Origin: an uncultured Luminiphilus sp.
GTDB lineage: Bacteria > Pseudomonadota > Gammaproteobacteria > Pseudomonadales > Halieaceae
Assembly: GCA_938091995.1 (NCBI GenBank)
Contig: CALKNZ010000085.1
Location: 1 to 49,524, forward strand
Length of the DNA: 49,524 bases
Reading direction: 5' to 3'
Positions 30,242 to 42,991 of the stretch are shown piece by piece (position 1 is the first letter of the stretch; every line of letters begins with the position of its first letter). Position numbers and translations under genes: made by a program. The notes under the pieces were generated by a model. It was given only the letters and a program-made list of their open reading frames with translations. It was not told where the DNA came from and made no database searches.

Positions 30242-30631
30242 TTGAAACCTATGGTCAGTAAGGACAAGCGTCCGGTTAATCTGGATATCGGCTCCATGCA
30301 ATTGCCAATCACGGCCTATGTGTCTATTACCCATCGCTTGTCCGGTGTGTTTTTATTTCTGGTGAGTGGACTCATGGTGTGGGCTTTGGATACGAGTCTT
30401 CGCTCCGAGGAAGGCTTCAACAGCGTGTCAGCCACACTAGCAATGCCCGTCAGCAAAGCGATTCTCTGGCTCATCGCCTCAGCACTGAGCTACCACGCAT
30501 TATCTGGGGTCAAACACATCATCATGGATTTTGGGATCGGTGAAACGATGCAAGGTGGGGTGACGGGGGCGCGAATTGTCATTGTTCTCGCCATCGCTTT
30601 GGCTGTTTTTTGGGGTGTGGTGATATGGTAA
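30242..30631 (+). CDS. sdhC: Succinate dehydrogenase cytochrome b556 subunit SdhC
   Basis: SdhC is a membrane subunit of complex II, which holds heme b and the quinone site with SdhD. The product has 129 residues, opens with the family phrase KRPVNLDIGSMQLPITAYVS, and has three helices. The conserved ITHRLSGV segment near the quinone site and the heme-ligand region YHALSGVKHI are present. I chose TTG 30242 because AAGGA precedes it by 8 bases. ATG 30251 has no ribosome site at a useful distance. Its end overlaps sdhD by 7 bases. Confidence 0.92.
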   Translation: MKPMVSKDKRPVNLDIGSMQLPITAYVSITHRLSGVFLFLVSGLMVWALDTSLRSEEGFNSVSATLAMPVSKAILWLIASALSYHALSGVKHIIMDFGIGETMQGGVTGARIVIVLAIALAVFWGVVIW

Positions 30632-30984
30632 CTCAGGTCACTAGTTTCAGCCGTTCGGGCTTGTCAGATTGGTTAATTCAGCGAGTTACCAGCGTGGTTT
30701 TGCTGGCCTATTTCATTTGCTTGGCCGGAATTTTACTAGGAGGCGTTGACTACAGCGCTTGGCAAGCCATGCACGAGACCACGGCTATGCGTATTTTCAC
30801 CTTACTTGCAGCTATGTCCCTGGCGGCACATGCCTGGATTGGCCTTTGGGCAGTCTACACAGACTATCTTACAGAGCGAATGCTGGGGCCGCGCGGCAAC
30901 TTTATCCGACGATTTTGCCAGCTTGGAACTGTCCTCGCACTGGTGATTTATCTGCTTTGGGTCATACAAATTCTGTGGGGATGA
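30625..30984 (+). CDS. sdhD: Succinate dehydrogenase membrane anchor SdhD
   Basis: This 119-residue, three-helix membrane protein anchors SdhAB together with SdhC. The segment LSDWLIQRVTSVVLLAYF opens the first helix as in other SdhD proteins, and the heme-ligand region AHAWIGLWAVYTDY is conserved, with the histidine and the quinone-site Tyr-Asp pair. ATG 30625 overlaps the sdhC stop by 7 bases and follows GGGGTG. A gap of 67 bases separates it from sdhA. Confidence 0.92.
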   Translation: MVTQVTSFSRSGLSDWLIQRVTSVVLLAYFICLAGILLGGVDYSAWQAMHETTAMRIFTLLAAMSLAAHAWIGLWAVYTDYLTERMLGPRGNFIRRFCQLGTVLALVIYLLWVIQILWG

Positions 30985-31051
30985 CCTTTCTTGCTTGGAT
31001 TTTTCGAGATTTGCGCTATAACCCCGCCTGACTGTGCGATTGGAGCTGACA

Positions 31052-32815
31052 ATGCGAACTATTTCTTTTGATGGAGTGATTGTAGGAGGCGGAGGCGCTG
31101 GCATGCGTGCAGCATTGCAGCTATCACAGTCTGGCTATAAGACAGCGGTCATTTCCAAAGTATTCCCCACGCGCTCTCATACGGTATCAGCTCAAGGCGG
31201 CATCACCTGTGCTATTGCGAGCTCAGATCCAAATGATGACTGGCGCTGGCACATGTACGACACCGTCAAAGGTTCTGATTACATTGGCGATCAAGATGCC
31301 ATCGAGTACATGTGTTCGGTAGGGCCAGAGGCTATTTTCGAATTGGAGCATATGGGGCTCCCATTCTCACGTACGGAAGAGGGCCGTATTTATCAGCGTC
31401 CCTTTGGTGGACAGTCAAAGGACTACGGCAAAGGTGGGCAGGCTGCACGAACCTGCGCCGCTGCTGATCGCACAGGCCACGCGTTATTGCACACCCTCTA
31501 CCAAAATAACGTCAAGAATGAGACGGTATTTTTCAACGAGTGGTTCGCGGTGGACCTGGTTAAAAATCAGGACGGAGCGGTGACTGGCGTTATCGCCATC
31601 TGCATCGAGACGGGAGAGACCGTTTTTGTGAAGTCTAAGGCGACGGTCTTTGCGACCGGCGGCGCAGGGCGTATTTATGCGTCTACGACTAATGCCCACA
31701 TCAACACCGGTGATGGCATCGGTATGGGCCTGCGTGCAGGTGTCCCGGTACAAGACATGGAAATGTGGCAGTTTCACCCGACCGGCATTTACGGTGCGGG
31801 AACGCTTGTCACAGAGGGCTGTCGCGGGGAAGGTGGTTACCTCATCAATAAAGACGGGGAGCGTTTCATGGAGCGCTATGCGCCGAATGCCAAAGACCTT
31901 GCCGGCCGGGATGTTGTGGCAAGATCTATGGTTCTTGAAATTCTTGAAGGTCGGGGCTGCGGTGAGCACGGGGACCACGTAAAACTTAAATTAGATCATT
32001 TGGGAGAAGATGTTCTCGAGTCGCGTTTGCCGGGCATTTGCGAGCTGAGCCGCACTTTTGCCCACGTGGATCCAGTAAAAGAGCCGATTCCAGTGGTGCC
32101 AACTTGTCACTACATGATGGGAGGCATACCTACAAACGTGAACGGGCAGGCCATTACGGTCGATGCTCAGGGTAACGACCATATCATTCCCGGGCTGTAT
32201 GCCTGCGGCGAGGTCGCTTGCGTTTCAGTTCATGGCGCTAACCGCTTGGGGGGCAACTCACTGCTAGATTTGGTGGTGTTTGGTCGTGCTTCGGGCCTCT
32301 TCATCGAGAGTGCATTGCGTGAGGGCATCGAGCTGCGTGAATCGTCACAGAGTGACATTGATGTGGCGGGCGAGCGTCTTCGTCATCTCAATGCCAGCAA
32401 AGGTGGCGAGAATGTGGCGGACTTGCGCAAGGAATTGCAAAACATTATGCAGAATCACTTTGGCGTATTCCGCCGTGGTGACTTCATGCAAGAAGGTATT
32501 ACTAAACTCGCAGATCTTCGCAGTCGTGTGGACAACGTGGCCTTGGAGGACAAGTCCGACGCCTTCAATACCGCACGTATTGAAGCACTTGAACTGCAGA
32601 ATCTGTTCGAAGTAGCTGAGGCGACCGCCGTCGTTGCCGAGGCTAGAAACGAAAGTCGTGGCGCCCACGCCCGAGAAGATTTCACTGAGCGTGATGACGA
32701 AAATTGGCTGTGCCACTCGGTTTACCATAGTGAAGGTAAGAAGGTCAGTAAACGTGGTGTGAATTTCACCCCGGCTACGGTTGAAACCTTTCAACCGCAA
32801 ATCCGTTCTTACTAG
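31052..32815 (+). CDS. sdhA: Succinate dehydrogenase flavoprotein subunit SdhA
   Basis: SdhA oxidises succinate to fumarate at a covalently bound FAD, on the cytoplasmic face of the inner membrane. The 587-residue protein has the dinucleotide motif [10 protein letters not shown] (11-20), FAD-linked His43 in [10 protein letters not shown], the catalytic segment around RGEGGYL, and [18 protein letters not shown] near the second FAD contact. Start ATG 31052 follows GGAG by 7 bases. GTG 31034 is a weaker option. sdhB starts 24 bases downstream. Confidence 0.97.
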   Translation: MRTISFDGVIVGGGGAGMRAALQLSQSGYKTAVISKVFPTRSHTVSAQGGITCAIASSDPNDDWRWHMYDTVKGSDYIGDQDAIEYMCSVGPEAIFELEHMGLPFSRTEEGRIYQRPFGGQSKDYGKGGQAARTCAAADRTGHALLHTLYQNNVKNETVFFNEWFAVDLVKNQDGAVTGVIAICIETGETVFVKSKATVFATGGAGRIYASTTNAHINTGDGIGMGLRAGVPVQDMEMWQFHPTGIYGAGTLVTEGCRGEGGYLINKDGERFMERYAPNAKDLAGRDVVARSMVLEILEGRGCGEHGDHVKLKLDHLGEDVLESRLPGICELSRTFAHVDPVKEPIPVVPTCHYMMGGIPTNVNGQAITVDAQGNDHIIPGLYACGEVACVSVHGANRLGGNSLLDLVVFGRASGLFIESALREGIELRESSQSDIDVAGERLRHLNASKGGENVADLRKELQNIMQNHFGVFRRGDFMQEGITKLADLRSRVDNVALEDKSDAFNTARIEALELQNLFEVAEATAVVAEARNESRGAHAREDFTERDDENWLCHSVYHSEGKKVSKRGVNFTPATVETFQPQIRSY

Positions 32816-32839
32816 TTATTCGTCTTGGGAGATTAAGAG

Positions 32840-33547
32840 ATGTTGCAGGTTAGTATTTATCGCTATAACCCTGAGGTAGACACCGCGCCATACATGCAGG
32901 ACTTTGAGTTCGATACTGAGGGTAAGGATCTGATGGTTTTGGACGTGCTGGAAGCCCTTAAGGCAAGGCACGATAGCAGCGTTACTTATCGTCGCAGTTG
33001 TCGCGAAGGTGTGTGTGGCTCAGATGGTCTTAACATCAATGGTAAAAACGGTTTGGCCTGCATTACGCCGTTATCTGAGACCGTCAAAAACGACAAGCTG
33101 GTCGTGCGGCCTTTACCAGGCCTTCCGGTGATTAGAGATCTTGTTGTTGATATGAGTCTTTTCTACGCTCAGTACGAAAAAATTCAGCCCTTCTTGAAAA
33201 ATAGTTCGCCTGCGCCAGCTATCGAGCGGTTACAGACCCCTGAGGATCGCTCTCAGCTCGACGGCCTTTACGAGTGCATTCTGTGCGCCTGTTGCTCCAC
33301 GAGTTGCCCGTCGTTTTGGTGGAATCCAGATCGATTTATAGGCCCTGCTGGATTGCTCCAGGCTTATCGCTTTCTTGCGGATAGCCGTGATACCGCCACA
33401 GACGAGCGGCTGTCAAACCTTGATGACCCCTTCAGTGTGTTCCGCTGTCATGGCATTCAGAACTGCGTCAACGTGTGCCCAAAAGGTCTTAACCCAACCA
33501 AAGCTATTGGTCATATCCGCACAATGCTCTTAAATAGAGCAACCTAA
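32840..33547 (+). CDS. sdhB: Succinate dehydrogenase iron-sulfur subunit SdhB
   Basis: SdhB passes electrons from FAD to quinone through three clusters. In 235 residues the [2Fe-2S] ligands are in CREGVCGSDG and the following cysteine of GLAC, the [4Fe-4S] ligands in CILCACCSTSCP, and the [3Fe-4S] ligands in CHGIQNCVNVCPKG. Start ATG follows GGGAGATTAAGAG. It ends the sdh operon, just before a strong terminator. Confidence 0.97.
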   Translation: MLQVSIYRYNPEVDTAPYMQDFEFDTEGKDLMVLDVLEALKARHDSSVTYRRSCREGVCGSDGLNINGKNGLACITPLSETVKNDKLVVRPLPGLPVIRDLVVDMSLFYAQYEKIQPFLKNSSPAPAIERLQTPEDRSQLDGLYECILCACCSTSCPSFWWNPDRFIGPAGLLQAYRFLADSRDTATDERLSNLDDPFSVFRCHGIQNCVNVCPKGLNPTKAIGHIRTMLLNRAT

Positions 33548-33572
33548 AGCCCGTTGCACCGGGTGAGTTTTG

Positions 33573-33594
33573 AGGGGCGTAACGCCCCTTTTTT
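33573..33594 (+). terminator. Rho-independent terminator after sdhB
   Basis: AGGGGCG and CGCCCCT form a 7-bp stem around a TAA loop, followed directly by a run of six T (33589-33594 including one stem base). It should end most sdhCDAB transcription before sucA. Confidence 0.9.
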
Positions 33595-33855
33595 GTGCGC
33601 TGGCCTACGCCATTCCTGTTGGGAATCTTATAGAGTCTTTTTAAGCATAATGTGACAAAGGTACAGAGAAACCAGGCATTTTTATCGCGGATACGGCACA
33701 CCTAGCCTACACGAATGTCCCGGTTACGATTAAAATAGCCCCGCAACACTGGGGGGCTGCAATCGTCTGAGTGCGCATAGACGACTGTGGTTTGGGTTCG
33801 CGGCTTAACAAGCGACCCGTTAATTAGGTGGTACAGAAGAATCACGGAGTCAAAC
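33595..33855 (+). promoter_or_regulatory. sucA upstream region with two adjacent hairpins
   Basis: This 261-base stretch carries no credible gene and must contain the sucA promoter, since a terminator lies before it. I see no clean sigma-70 hexamer pair. Two hairpins follow each other: AGCCCC (33737-33742) with GGGGCT (33753-33758), and TCGTCT (33763-33768) with AGACGA (33779-33784). If transcription starts before them they lie in the 5' leader. GGAG lies 6 bases before the sucA ATG. Confidence 0.5.
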
Positions 33856-36723
33856 ATGGCACAACCCTCTACCTTGCAGGGTATGCTGGAGTTGTGGGGT
33901 TCTTCCCACATCTCAGGTTCAAACGCAGCTTATGTGGAAGCGCTTTACGAACAATACCTGACAGATCCCAATGCTATTACACCGGAATGGCGTGATTACT
34001 TCGACCGATTGCCCAGGGTAAATACAGACAATACGGCGTTGCGGGATGTTCCTCACTCAGTGGTTAGGGAACAATTTGCAAAGATTAGTAAGATGCGCGT
34101 CAGGACAGAAGCTACAGTGGCTCATGACTCCCAGGCTACTGAGTATGAGCGCAAGCAAGTTCAGGTCGTTCAGCTCATATCAGCGTATCGACAGCGCGGA
34201 CACCAACAAGCCTCTTTGGATCCCTTGGGTATTCACCCCAGGGAAACTGTTCCAGACCTCGATCTCGCCTTTCATCAACTCAGTGAAGCCGACGCAGATA
34301 CGGTTTTTCAGGTGGGGAGCCTCTATTACGGTGCGAGCGATGCCACACTTCACGATATTGTGGAGGCCCTTGAGCGTACCTATTGCAACACCATTGGCGC
34401 CGAGTTCATGCACATTGTGGATACCGAGCAGCGACATTGGATCATGAGCCGGATGGAGTCTGTTCGATCTGCGCCTGAATTTTCACGGGAGCAGCGCTTA
34501 CAGGTTCTAAGACGTTTGATTAAAGCCGAGGGATTGGAAAAATCCCTGGGTTCCAAATACCCCGGTACCAAACGCTTTGGCCTAGAGGGCAGCGAAAGCC
34601 TTATTCCTATGATGTCTGAGGCTATAGAACGCGTGGGCGGTTACGGTGCCAAGGAAATCGTTATCGGCATGGCCCACCGCGGGCGCCTAAATGTGCTTAT
34701 CAATATTTTGGGCAAGAACCCCGGGGAGCTTTTTGATGAATTTGAAGGGCGTGCTGAATACAGTGGTTCGGGTGACGTCAAATATCATCAAGGTTTTTCC
34801 TCTAATGTGATGACAAGTGGTGGTGAAGTCCACCTCGCCTTAGCGTTTAACCCCTCTCATTTGGAGATCGTGTCTCCCGTTGTAGAGGGGTCTGTGCGAG
34901 CTCGGCAAGATCGTCGCAATGATCCCGATGGCGACACAGTGGTTCCTATTGTTATTCATGGTGATGCGGCTTTTGCGGGGCAGGGCGTTGTTATGGAAAC
35001 GTTCCAGATGTCTCAGACTCGGGGCTATAAAACCGGCGGCACGCTGCATATTGTGTTGAATAATCAGGTGGGATTCACAACCAGTCAGCGTATTGATGCG
35101 CGTTCCACAGAGTACTGTACTGATGTGGCAAAGATGGTTCAGGCTCCCATTTTCCATGTCAATGCTGACGATCCTGAGGCGGTTGTTTTTGTAACGCAGT
35201 TAGCCGTAGATTTCCGCAATACCTTCAAGCGTGACGTCGTGATTGACCTCATCTGCTACCGACGGCGTGGGCACAACGAAGCCGATGAGCCGTCCGTGAC
35301 CCAGCCCCAGATGTATGCGGCGATTAAGAAGCACCCAACAACCCGTGACTTGTACGCTCAAAAACTTATCGCTGAGGGTGTTCTGACAGAAGCTCAAGAT
35401 GTAGAGCTGATGTCGCGTTATCGCGAATCTCTCGAGCGGGGAGAGCCTCTTGTCAGTTCGCTGGTGATGGAGCCAAACAACTCTTTGTTTGTCGATTGGG
35501 GTCCTTATCTCGGACATGAATGGACGGTTGAGTGCGACACCCGTTTTCCCATGGGGCAACTAAAAACGCTCTCTGAACAAATAGCGAGTGCACCTGAGGG
35601 TTTCGCGGTGCAGCGACAGGTCAGCAAGTTGCTCGAGGATCGACGCAAGATGGGTGCTGGTGCTCAGGAAATCAACTGGGGTTTTGCCGAGGTCATGGCC
35701 TATGCGACGCTTCTCGTTGAGGGCTTTCCCGTACGTATGACAGGCCAGGATATTGGCCGCGGCACCTTCTCACACCGACACGCCGTTATTCACAACCAGA
35801 AAGAAGAGGGGCGCCACATAGCGCTTCAGCATCTTGGGAGCCAGCAAGCCGACTTCCGTATTTATGACTCGCTGTTGTCTGAAGAGGCGGTGCTGGCTTT
35901 TGAATACGGCTATGCGACAACATCGCCTACGGGACTCGTGATTTGGGAGGCTCAGTTTGGTGATTTTGCCAACGGCGCTCAGGTTGTTATCGATCAGTTT
36001 ATTGCGAGCGGAGAGCACAAGTGGACGCGTGTCTGTGGCTTGACCATGCTGCTTCCCCACGGCTATGAGGGACAGGGTCCCGAGCATTCCTCAGCACGGC
36101 TCGAGCGTTATTTGCAAATGTGCGCTGAACAGAATATGCAGGTATGCATGCCAACGACGCCAGCGCAGGTTTTTCACATGCTGCGTCGGCAAGCGATTAG
36201 GCCGCTGCGCAAGCCTTTGATTGTCATGTCGCCAAAGAGTTTGCTGCGTCACAAAGAGGCAACTTCAACCTTAGAAGAGCTCGCTGACGGTCGGTTTGAG
36301 ACAGTACTTGATGAAACGGACAACCTTGAGCCCGCATCGATTAAGCGCGTGATTCTCTGTTCTGGAAAAGTCTTTTATGACCTGCGCGCGGCACGACGCG
36401 AGCGTGAGTTAGAGAGTATTGCGATTATCCGAATTGAACAGCTGTACCCCTTTCCCGAGGAAGACCTAGCCAGAGTAATTGCGCCATACACCAACCTCGA
36501 GGATGCCATTTGGTGTCAGGAAGAACCAATGAACCAAGGAGCTTGGTATGCCAGTCAGCACAACATGCGTCGGGTTATTCAGCGTCATAAAGTCGATGTC
36601 TACCTGCGTTACGCGGGCAGGGAAGCTTCTGCCTCGGTCGCGGCGGGCTACACAGCACTGCATCTTAAGCAGCAAGAACACTTTATAAACGAAGCCCTGG
36701 GCCCAATGCCCTGGGGTAATTGA
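33856..36723 (+). CDS. sucA: 2-oxoglutarate dehydrogenase E1 component SucA
   Basis: SucA is the thiamine diphosphate-dependent decarboxylase of the 2-oxoglutarate dehydrogenase complex. The 955-residue product starts with the LSS-like N-terminal helix (TLQGMLELWGSSHISGSNAA, YVEALYEQYLTDP) that binds E2. GMAHRGRLNVL and the diphosphate-binding HGDAAFAGQGVV are conserved, as is DLICYRRRGHNEADEP. I chose ATG 33856 because GGAG is 6 bases upstream; an in-frame GTG at 33787 adds an unlikely extension. sucB begins 23 bases after its stop. Confidence 0.97.
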   Translation: MAQPSTLQGMLELWGSSHISGSNAAYVEALYEQYLTDPNAITPEWRDYFDRLPRVNTDNTALRDVPHSVVREQFAKISKMRVRTEATVAHDSQATEYERKQVQVVQLISAYRQRGHQQASLDPLGIHPRETVPDLDLAFHQLSEADADTVFQVGSLYYGASDATLHDIVEALERTYCNTIGAEFMHIVDTEQRHWIMSRMESVRSAPEFSREQRLQVLRRLIKAEGLEKSLGSKYPGTKRFGLEGSESLIPMMSEAIERVGGYGAKEIVIGMAHRGRLNVLINILGKNPGELFDEFEGRAEYSGSGDVKYHQGFSSNVMTSGGEVHLALAFNPSHLEIVSPVVEGSVRARQDRRNDPDGDTVVPIVIHGDAAFAGQGVVMETFQMSQTRGYKTGGTLHIVLNNQVGFTTSQRIDARSTEYCTDVAKMVQAPIFHVNADDPEAVVFVTQLAVDFRNTFKRDVVIDLICYRRRGHNEADEPSVTQPQMYAAIKKHPTTRDLYAQKLIAEGVLTEAQDVELMSRYRESLERGEPLVSSLVMEPNNSLFVDWGPYLGHEWTVECDTRFPMGQLKTLSEQIASAPEGFAVQRQVSKLLEDRRKMGAGAQEINWGFAEVMAYATLLVEGFPVRMTGQDIGRGTFSHRHAVIHNQKEEGRHIALQHLGSQQADFRIYDSLLSEEAVLAFEYGYATTSPTGLVIWEAQFGDFANGAQVVIDQFIASGEHKWTRVCGLTMLLPHGYEGQGPEHSSARLERYLQMCAEQNMQVCMPTTPAQVFHMLRRQAIRPLRKPLIVMSPKSLLRHKEATSTLEELADGRFETVLDETDNLEPASIKRVILCSGKVFYDLRAARRERELESIAIIRIEQLYPFPEEDLARVIAPYTNLEDAIWCQEEPMNQGAWYASQHNMRRVIQRHKVDVYLRYAGREASASVAAGYTALHLKQQEHFINEALGPMPWGN

Positions 36724-36746
36724 TCAGGATTAGGTAGGAATACATC

Positions 36747-39447
<2,701 letters not shown>

Positions 39448-39518
39448 GCACAAGAGCGCGCATTGAGGGAGTGGCCCTTTGGTTAACTCCGCACCGAAAC
39501 GAAAAAACGGGATAATTT

Positions 39519-40688
39519 ATGAATCTTCACGAGTACCAAGGAAAGGCGTTGTTTGCCCAGTATGGTTTGCCGGTTTCAATCGGTCATGCGGTCTCTACAC
39601 CTGAAGAAGCACGTGCGGCTGCCGAAAAAATAGGCGGCGATAAGTGGGTGGTTAAGGCTCAAGTTCACGCTGGCGGTCGGGGTAAGGCTGGAGGGGTGAA
39701 GTTGGTTGATAACCCTGATGATGCAGCGGCTTTTGCCGAGCAATGGTTGGACAAGCGTCTTGTGACTTATCAAACGGATGTTGACGGCCAGCCGGTCTCA
39801 AAGATTCTGGTAGAAACGTGCACAGATATTGACCAGGAACTCTATTTGGGCGCGGTTCTTGACAGAGCAAGTCGCCGGATTGTGTTCATGGCGTCGACCG
39901 AGGGCGGGGTGGAAATCGAAAAGGTTGCTGAAGAAACCCCAGAGAAAATTCTTCGGGCTGAAATCGATCCGCTGACGGGCCCACAGCCTTATCAGGGGCG
40001 TGAACTGGCGTTTAAGCTTGGCTTGGAAGGTGTTCAGGTGAAGCAGTTTGTTGCGATTTTTGTGGGCTTGGCAAAGTTATTTCAAGACAAAGATCTTGCG
40101 CTCATCGAAGTTAATCCTCTAGTGATCACCGATGCGGGTAACCTGCATTGTCTCGACGCTAAGATCGTTGCCGACTCGAATGCGCTCTATCGGCACCCGG
40201 ATCTCCGCGAGATGCATGATCCTTCACAGGAAGATGCTCGCGAGGCGCACGCCGCAGAGTGGGATCTTAATTACGTGGCCCTTGATGGCAGCATTGGCTG
40301 TATGGTTAACGGCGCAGGTTTGGCCATGGGGACCATGGATATTGTTAAATTACACGGTGGTTCACCTGCAAACTTCTTGGACGTTGGGGGCGGTGCTACT
40401 AAAGAGCGCGTTACTGAAGCGTTTAAAATTATTCTTTCCGACGAAAATGTTAAGGCTGTTTTGATTAATATTTTTGGCGGTATTGTGCGCTGTGACCTCA
40501 TCGCCGAGGGCGTTATTGGTGCGGTGGAAGAAGTTGGGGTCACAGTGCCTGTAGTGGTGAGACTCGAGGGCAACAACGCAGAGCTTGGCCAGAAGGTGCT
40601 AGCCGATAGCGGGCTCAATATTAAGGCGGCCTCAAGCTTGACTGACGCCGCAGAACAAGTCGTTGCCGCAGCGGGGGGTGCCCAATGA
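39519..40688 (+). CDS. sucC: Succinyl-CoA synthetase beta subunit
   Basis: SucC has the ATP-grasp and succinate-binding domains of the enzyme that couples succinyl-CoA cleavage to ATP or GTP formation. The 389-residue protein begins [19 protein letters not shown], contains [17 protein letters not shown] in the ATP-grasp part, IEVNPL for metal binding and [11 protein letters not shown] near the C-terminus. It has the usual length. Its stop overlaps the sucD start by 4 bases (ATGA). Confidence 0.97.
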   Translation: MNLHEYQGKALFAQYGLPVSIGHAVSTPEEARAAAEKIGGDKWVVKAQVHAGGRGKAGGVKLVDNPDDAAAFAEQWLDKRLVTYQTDVDGQPVSKILVETCTDIDQELYLGAVLDRASRRIVFMASTEGGVEIEKVAEETPEKILRAEIDPLTGPQPYQGRELAFKLGLEGVQVKQFVAIFVGLAKLFQDKDLALIEVNPLVITDAGNLHCLDAKIVADSNALYRHPDLREMHDPSQEDAREAHAAEWDLNYVALDGSIGCMVNGAGLAMGTMDIVKLHGGSPANFLDVGGGATKERVTEAFKIILSDENVKAVLINIFGGIVRCDLIAEGVIGAVEEVGVTVPVVVRLEGNNAELGQKVLADSGLNIKAASSLTDAAEQVVAAAGGAQ

Positions 40689-41557
40689 GCATTTTAATCG
40701 ACCAAAATACGAAGGTTATTTGTCAGGGCTTTACCGGTTCTCAAGGATCTTTTCATTCAGAGCAGGCAATCGCTTACGGCACAAAAATGGTGGGTGGCGT
40801 AACGCCCGGGAAGGGCGGCCAGAAGCATTTAGACCTGCCGGTGTTCAATACGGTTGATGAGGCCGTTCATCAAACGGGCGCTGATGCATCGGTGATTTAC
40901 GTACCTGCGGCGTTTTGTAAAGATTCCATCCTTGAAGCGGCGAATGCTGGAATACAGCTGATCGTCTGCATCACTGAGGGCATCCCGACATTAGACATGC
41001 TTGAGTGTAAGGTTAAATGTGATGAACTGGGTGTGCGCCTCATTGGGCCTAACTGTCCGGGAGTGATTACCCCAGGGGCCTGTAAGATTGGCATCATGCC
41101 AGGACACATTCACTTGCCCGGTCGTGTGGGCATCGTGTCGCGTTCAGGCACACTGACTTATGAGGCAGTCAAGCAAACGACAGATGCTGGCTTTGGTCAG
41201 TCAACCTGCGTGGGCATTGGTGGTGATCCCATACCCGGGTCTAACTTTATTGATATTTTGACCCTGTTTGAGGCTGACCCTTCGACTGAGGCAATTGTCA
41301 TGATCGGTGAGATTGGCGGAACCGCAGAAGAGGAAGCGGCCGCATTTATTAAAGACAATGTCTCCAAGCCAGTTGTTTCCTATATCGCCGGGGTGACCGC
41401 TCCCAAAGGAAAGCGCATGGGGCACGCTGGTGCCATCATCTCTGGAGGCAAAGGTACCGCAGATGAGAAGTTTGCTGCGCTCGAAGACGCGGGAGTTCGA
41501 ACGGTTCGTTCTCTCGCCGATATCGGCTCTGCCATGTCAGATCTAACCGGTTGGTAA
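40685..41557 (+). CDS. sucD: Succinyl-CoA synthetase alpha subunit
   Basis: SucD binds CoA and carries the phosphohistidine intermediate. The 290-residue protein has the CoA-binding Rossmann domain ([15 protein letters not shown]), the segment [11 protein letters not shown], and [17 protein letters not shown] with the phosphorylated His. It closes the suc operon and is followed by an intrinsic terminator at 41566-41600. No irregularity seen. Confidence 0.97.
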   Translation: MSILIDQNTKVICQGFTGSQGSFHSEQAIAYGTKMVGGVTPGKGGQKHLDLPVFNTVDEAVHQTGADASVIYVPAAFCKDSILEAANAGIQLIVCITEGIPTLDMLECKVKCDELGVRLIGPNCPGVITPGACKIGIMPGHIHLPGRVGIVSRSGTLTYEAVKQTTDAGFGQSTCVGIGGDPIPGSNFIDILTLFEADPSTEAIVMIGEIGGTAEEEAAAFIKDNVSKPVVSYIAGVTAPKGKRMGHAGAIISGGKGTADEKFAALEDAGVRTVRSLADIGSAMSDLTGW

Positions 41558-41565
41558 GCAGCCCG

Positions 41566-41600
41566 CTGGCAAGGTTTACTCAAGCCTTGCCAGTGTTTTA
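41566..41600 (+). terminator. Terminator after sucD
   Basis: CTGGCAAGG (41566-41574) and CCTTGCCAG (41585-41593) form a perfect 9-bp stem with a 10-base loop, followed by TGTTTTA. The T-run is short, but the stem and position fit a rho-independent terminator of the suc operon. The remaining 100 bases to the porin gene stop show nothing further. Confidence 0.75.
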
Positions 41601-41705
41601 ACCCACCTAATCATCTCCCTAACGTAAAGCGACAGATAGAAAGCCAGCGAATCTATGCTTTGACCGGTAGGCTCTGCACTTGACCGAACTGTCTGCTGCG
41701 TAAAC

Positions 41706-42752
41706 CTACTCAAAATTAAAGAAAAAAGTGAGTCGCAGGTGCAGATCATGTTTGGGCCGCACCCCCTGTGGATTGACGCCATAATGAGTCCACACAACGT
41801 TGGGTGTCATGAAGATCTGATTGGATAGCCGGTATTCGACGCCCGCCACGACATTAGTGGCACTCGCACTCGGGTCGAAGGGCAAGTAGGCGATGTCATT
41901 ACCTTTGACGCTGGGCTCAAACAGGCGCTGGATCTGGGTAATCAAATCAACTTTGTCGTTAATGTGGGCAACGCCCATTAAGGCCGCCAATTCCAGTGGA
42001 GGGTCGTTCTGTCGGTCCTGATTGGTGTACACCAACCCCAGCGAGTAACGATCATTGCGTTGCGCAGCGAATACTTGATAGGTATTGCGATCGAAATGGC
42101 CCGGGCGAGCCTCGTGGTCAACGTAGAAATCTACCAGTGCATCAGGCGTGGGCCGCCAGGTCACTGCCCCCATAAACTTGTCGTGGGGATTCTTGTCCGC
42201 TTCCCAGGTTTCGCTAGACCCATACATGGCACGGTACGACCATGTGCCTGCCTCGGTCAACGCGCCCTTGGCTGAAACCCCAAGATCCCTTGCCGCAATA
42301 CCCTGTATGTCAGGTGCTGTGCGCACGAGGTAGCGTTTTCCCCAAAATGCTTCAATGAGATCAAAGGAAATGGTCGGTATGAGCCCCCCCGATATCTGGT
42401 GTCCCGCTAGTTTTTTGCCAATAGCTAGATCTTGTATGCGGTGCGAGAACTCGTAGTTTTCAAAGGCCCCCTCGTGGTAGGCCTCAAACCGAAAGCGTCC
42501 GGTCCAGTCGTCGCGGTAACGGATATCTGAGGTCAGAAATATTCGCCGGATGACAACGCCAGTTGCGTTATCGCCGTCCAGTGTGTGGTGACTCGGGACA
42601 TGGTAGAGGTCCCCGAACATGAGACCCCCAACATCAAATTCAAGCGCATCTGCTGCGGTAATGACCGTACTGTAAAAAGACAGCCAGGCGCTGGTAAAGA
42701 TAAGGGGTATCCGCAATGTCTTGATGGTTCGAGATCTTAATATCTGCAGCAT
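41706..42752 (-). CDS. Porin-like outer membrane beta-barrel protein
   Basis: The 348-residue product has a signal peptide (hydrophobic 15-33, cleavage near ITAADA). Many alternating aromatic and polar residues follow, as expected for a beta-barrel. Segments such as RRIFLTSDIRYRDDWTGRFR, a loop with SFDLIEAFWGKRYLVR, and RDLGVSAKGAL resemble phosphate-selective porins of the OprO/OprP type by pattern. The last strand (HDLHLRLTFFFNF) ends in Phe-Glu and not the usual terminal Phe. Transported solute is unknown. It is an isolated gene, convergent with sucD and divergent from htpG. Confidence 0.65.
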   Translation of the reverse strand: MLQILRSRTIKTLRIPLIFTSAWLSFYSTVITAADALEFDVGGLMFGDLYHVPSHHTLDGDNATGVVIRRIFLTSDIRYRDDWTGRFRFEAYHEGAFENYEFSHRIQDLAIGKKLAGHQISGGLIPTISFDLIEAFWGKRYLVRTAPDIQGIAARDLGVSAKGALTEAGTWSYRAMYGSSETWEADKNPHDKFMGAVTWRPTPDALVDFYVDHEARPGHFDRNTYQVFAAQRNDRYSLGLVYTNQDRQNDPPLELAALMGVAHINDKVDLITQIQRLFEPSVKGNDIAYLPFDPSASATNVVAGVEYRLSNQIFMTPNVVWTHYGVNPQGVRPKHDLHLRLTFFFNFE

Positions 42753-42929
42753 AGAGGCCTTTGCTTTCTGTTAGGACTTAGCCATCCCTGTGATTGTGGC
42801 CCATAGTCTAGGCTGCATCCAGTGAACTCGTTTGATCGTCGTTCTTTGATGCAGACCGCTTGCCGTCGTTAATTTGTGAAATTTTCTTTGCCAGAGAGAT
42901 AAAATCGGTTGCTGCTCAAGGCTCACGGC

Positions 42930-42958
42930 CTTGAAATTTGGACGTATTGCCTCCATTT
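42930..42958 (+). promoter_or_regulatory. Sigma-32 heat-shock promoter of htpG
   Basis: CTTGAAA (42930-42936) is a perfect match to the sigma-32 -35 region. CTCCATTT (42951-42958), 14 bases later, matches the -10 form CCCCATTT at 7 of 8 positions. It lies 33 bases before the htpG ATG. Confidence 0.8.
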
Positions 42959-42991
42959 AGCTGAAAAAGCGCGAATCGAGGAAAAACGCCA

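Noticed and set aside
31484-31978. 164-residue open frame antisense to sdhA
   Set aside because: Shadow of sdhA, which has all its catalytic motifs in the other frame.
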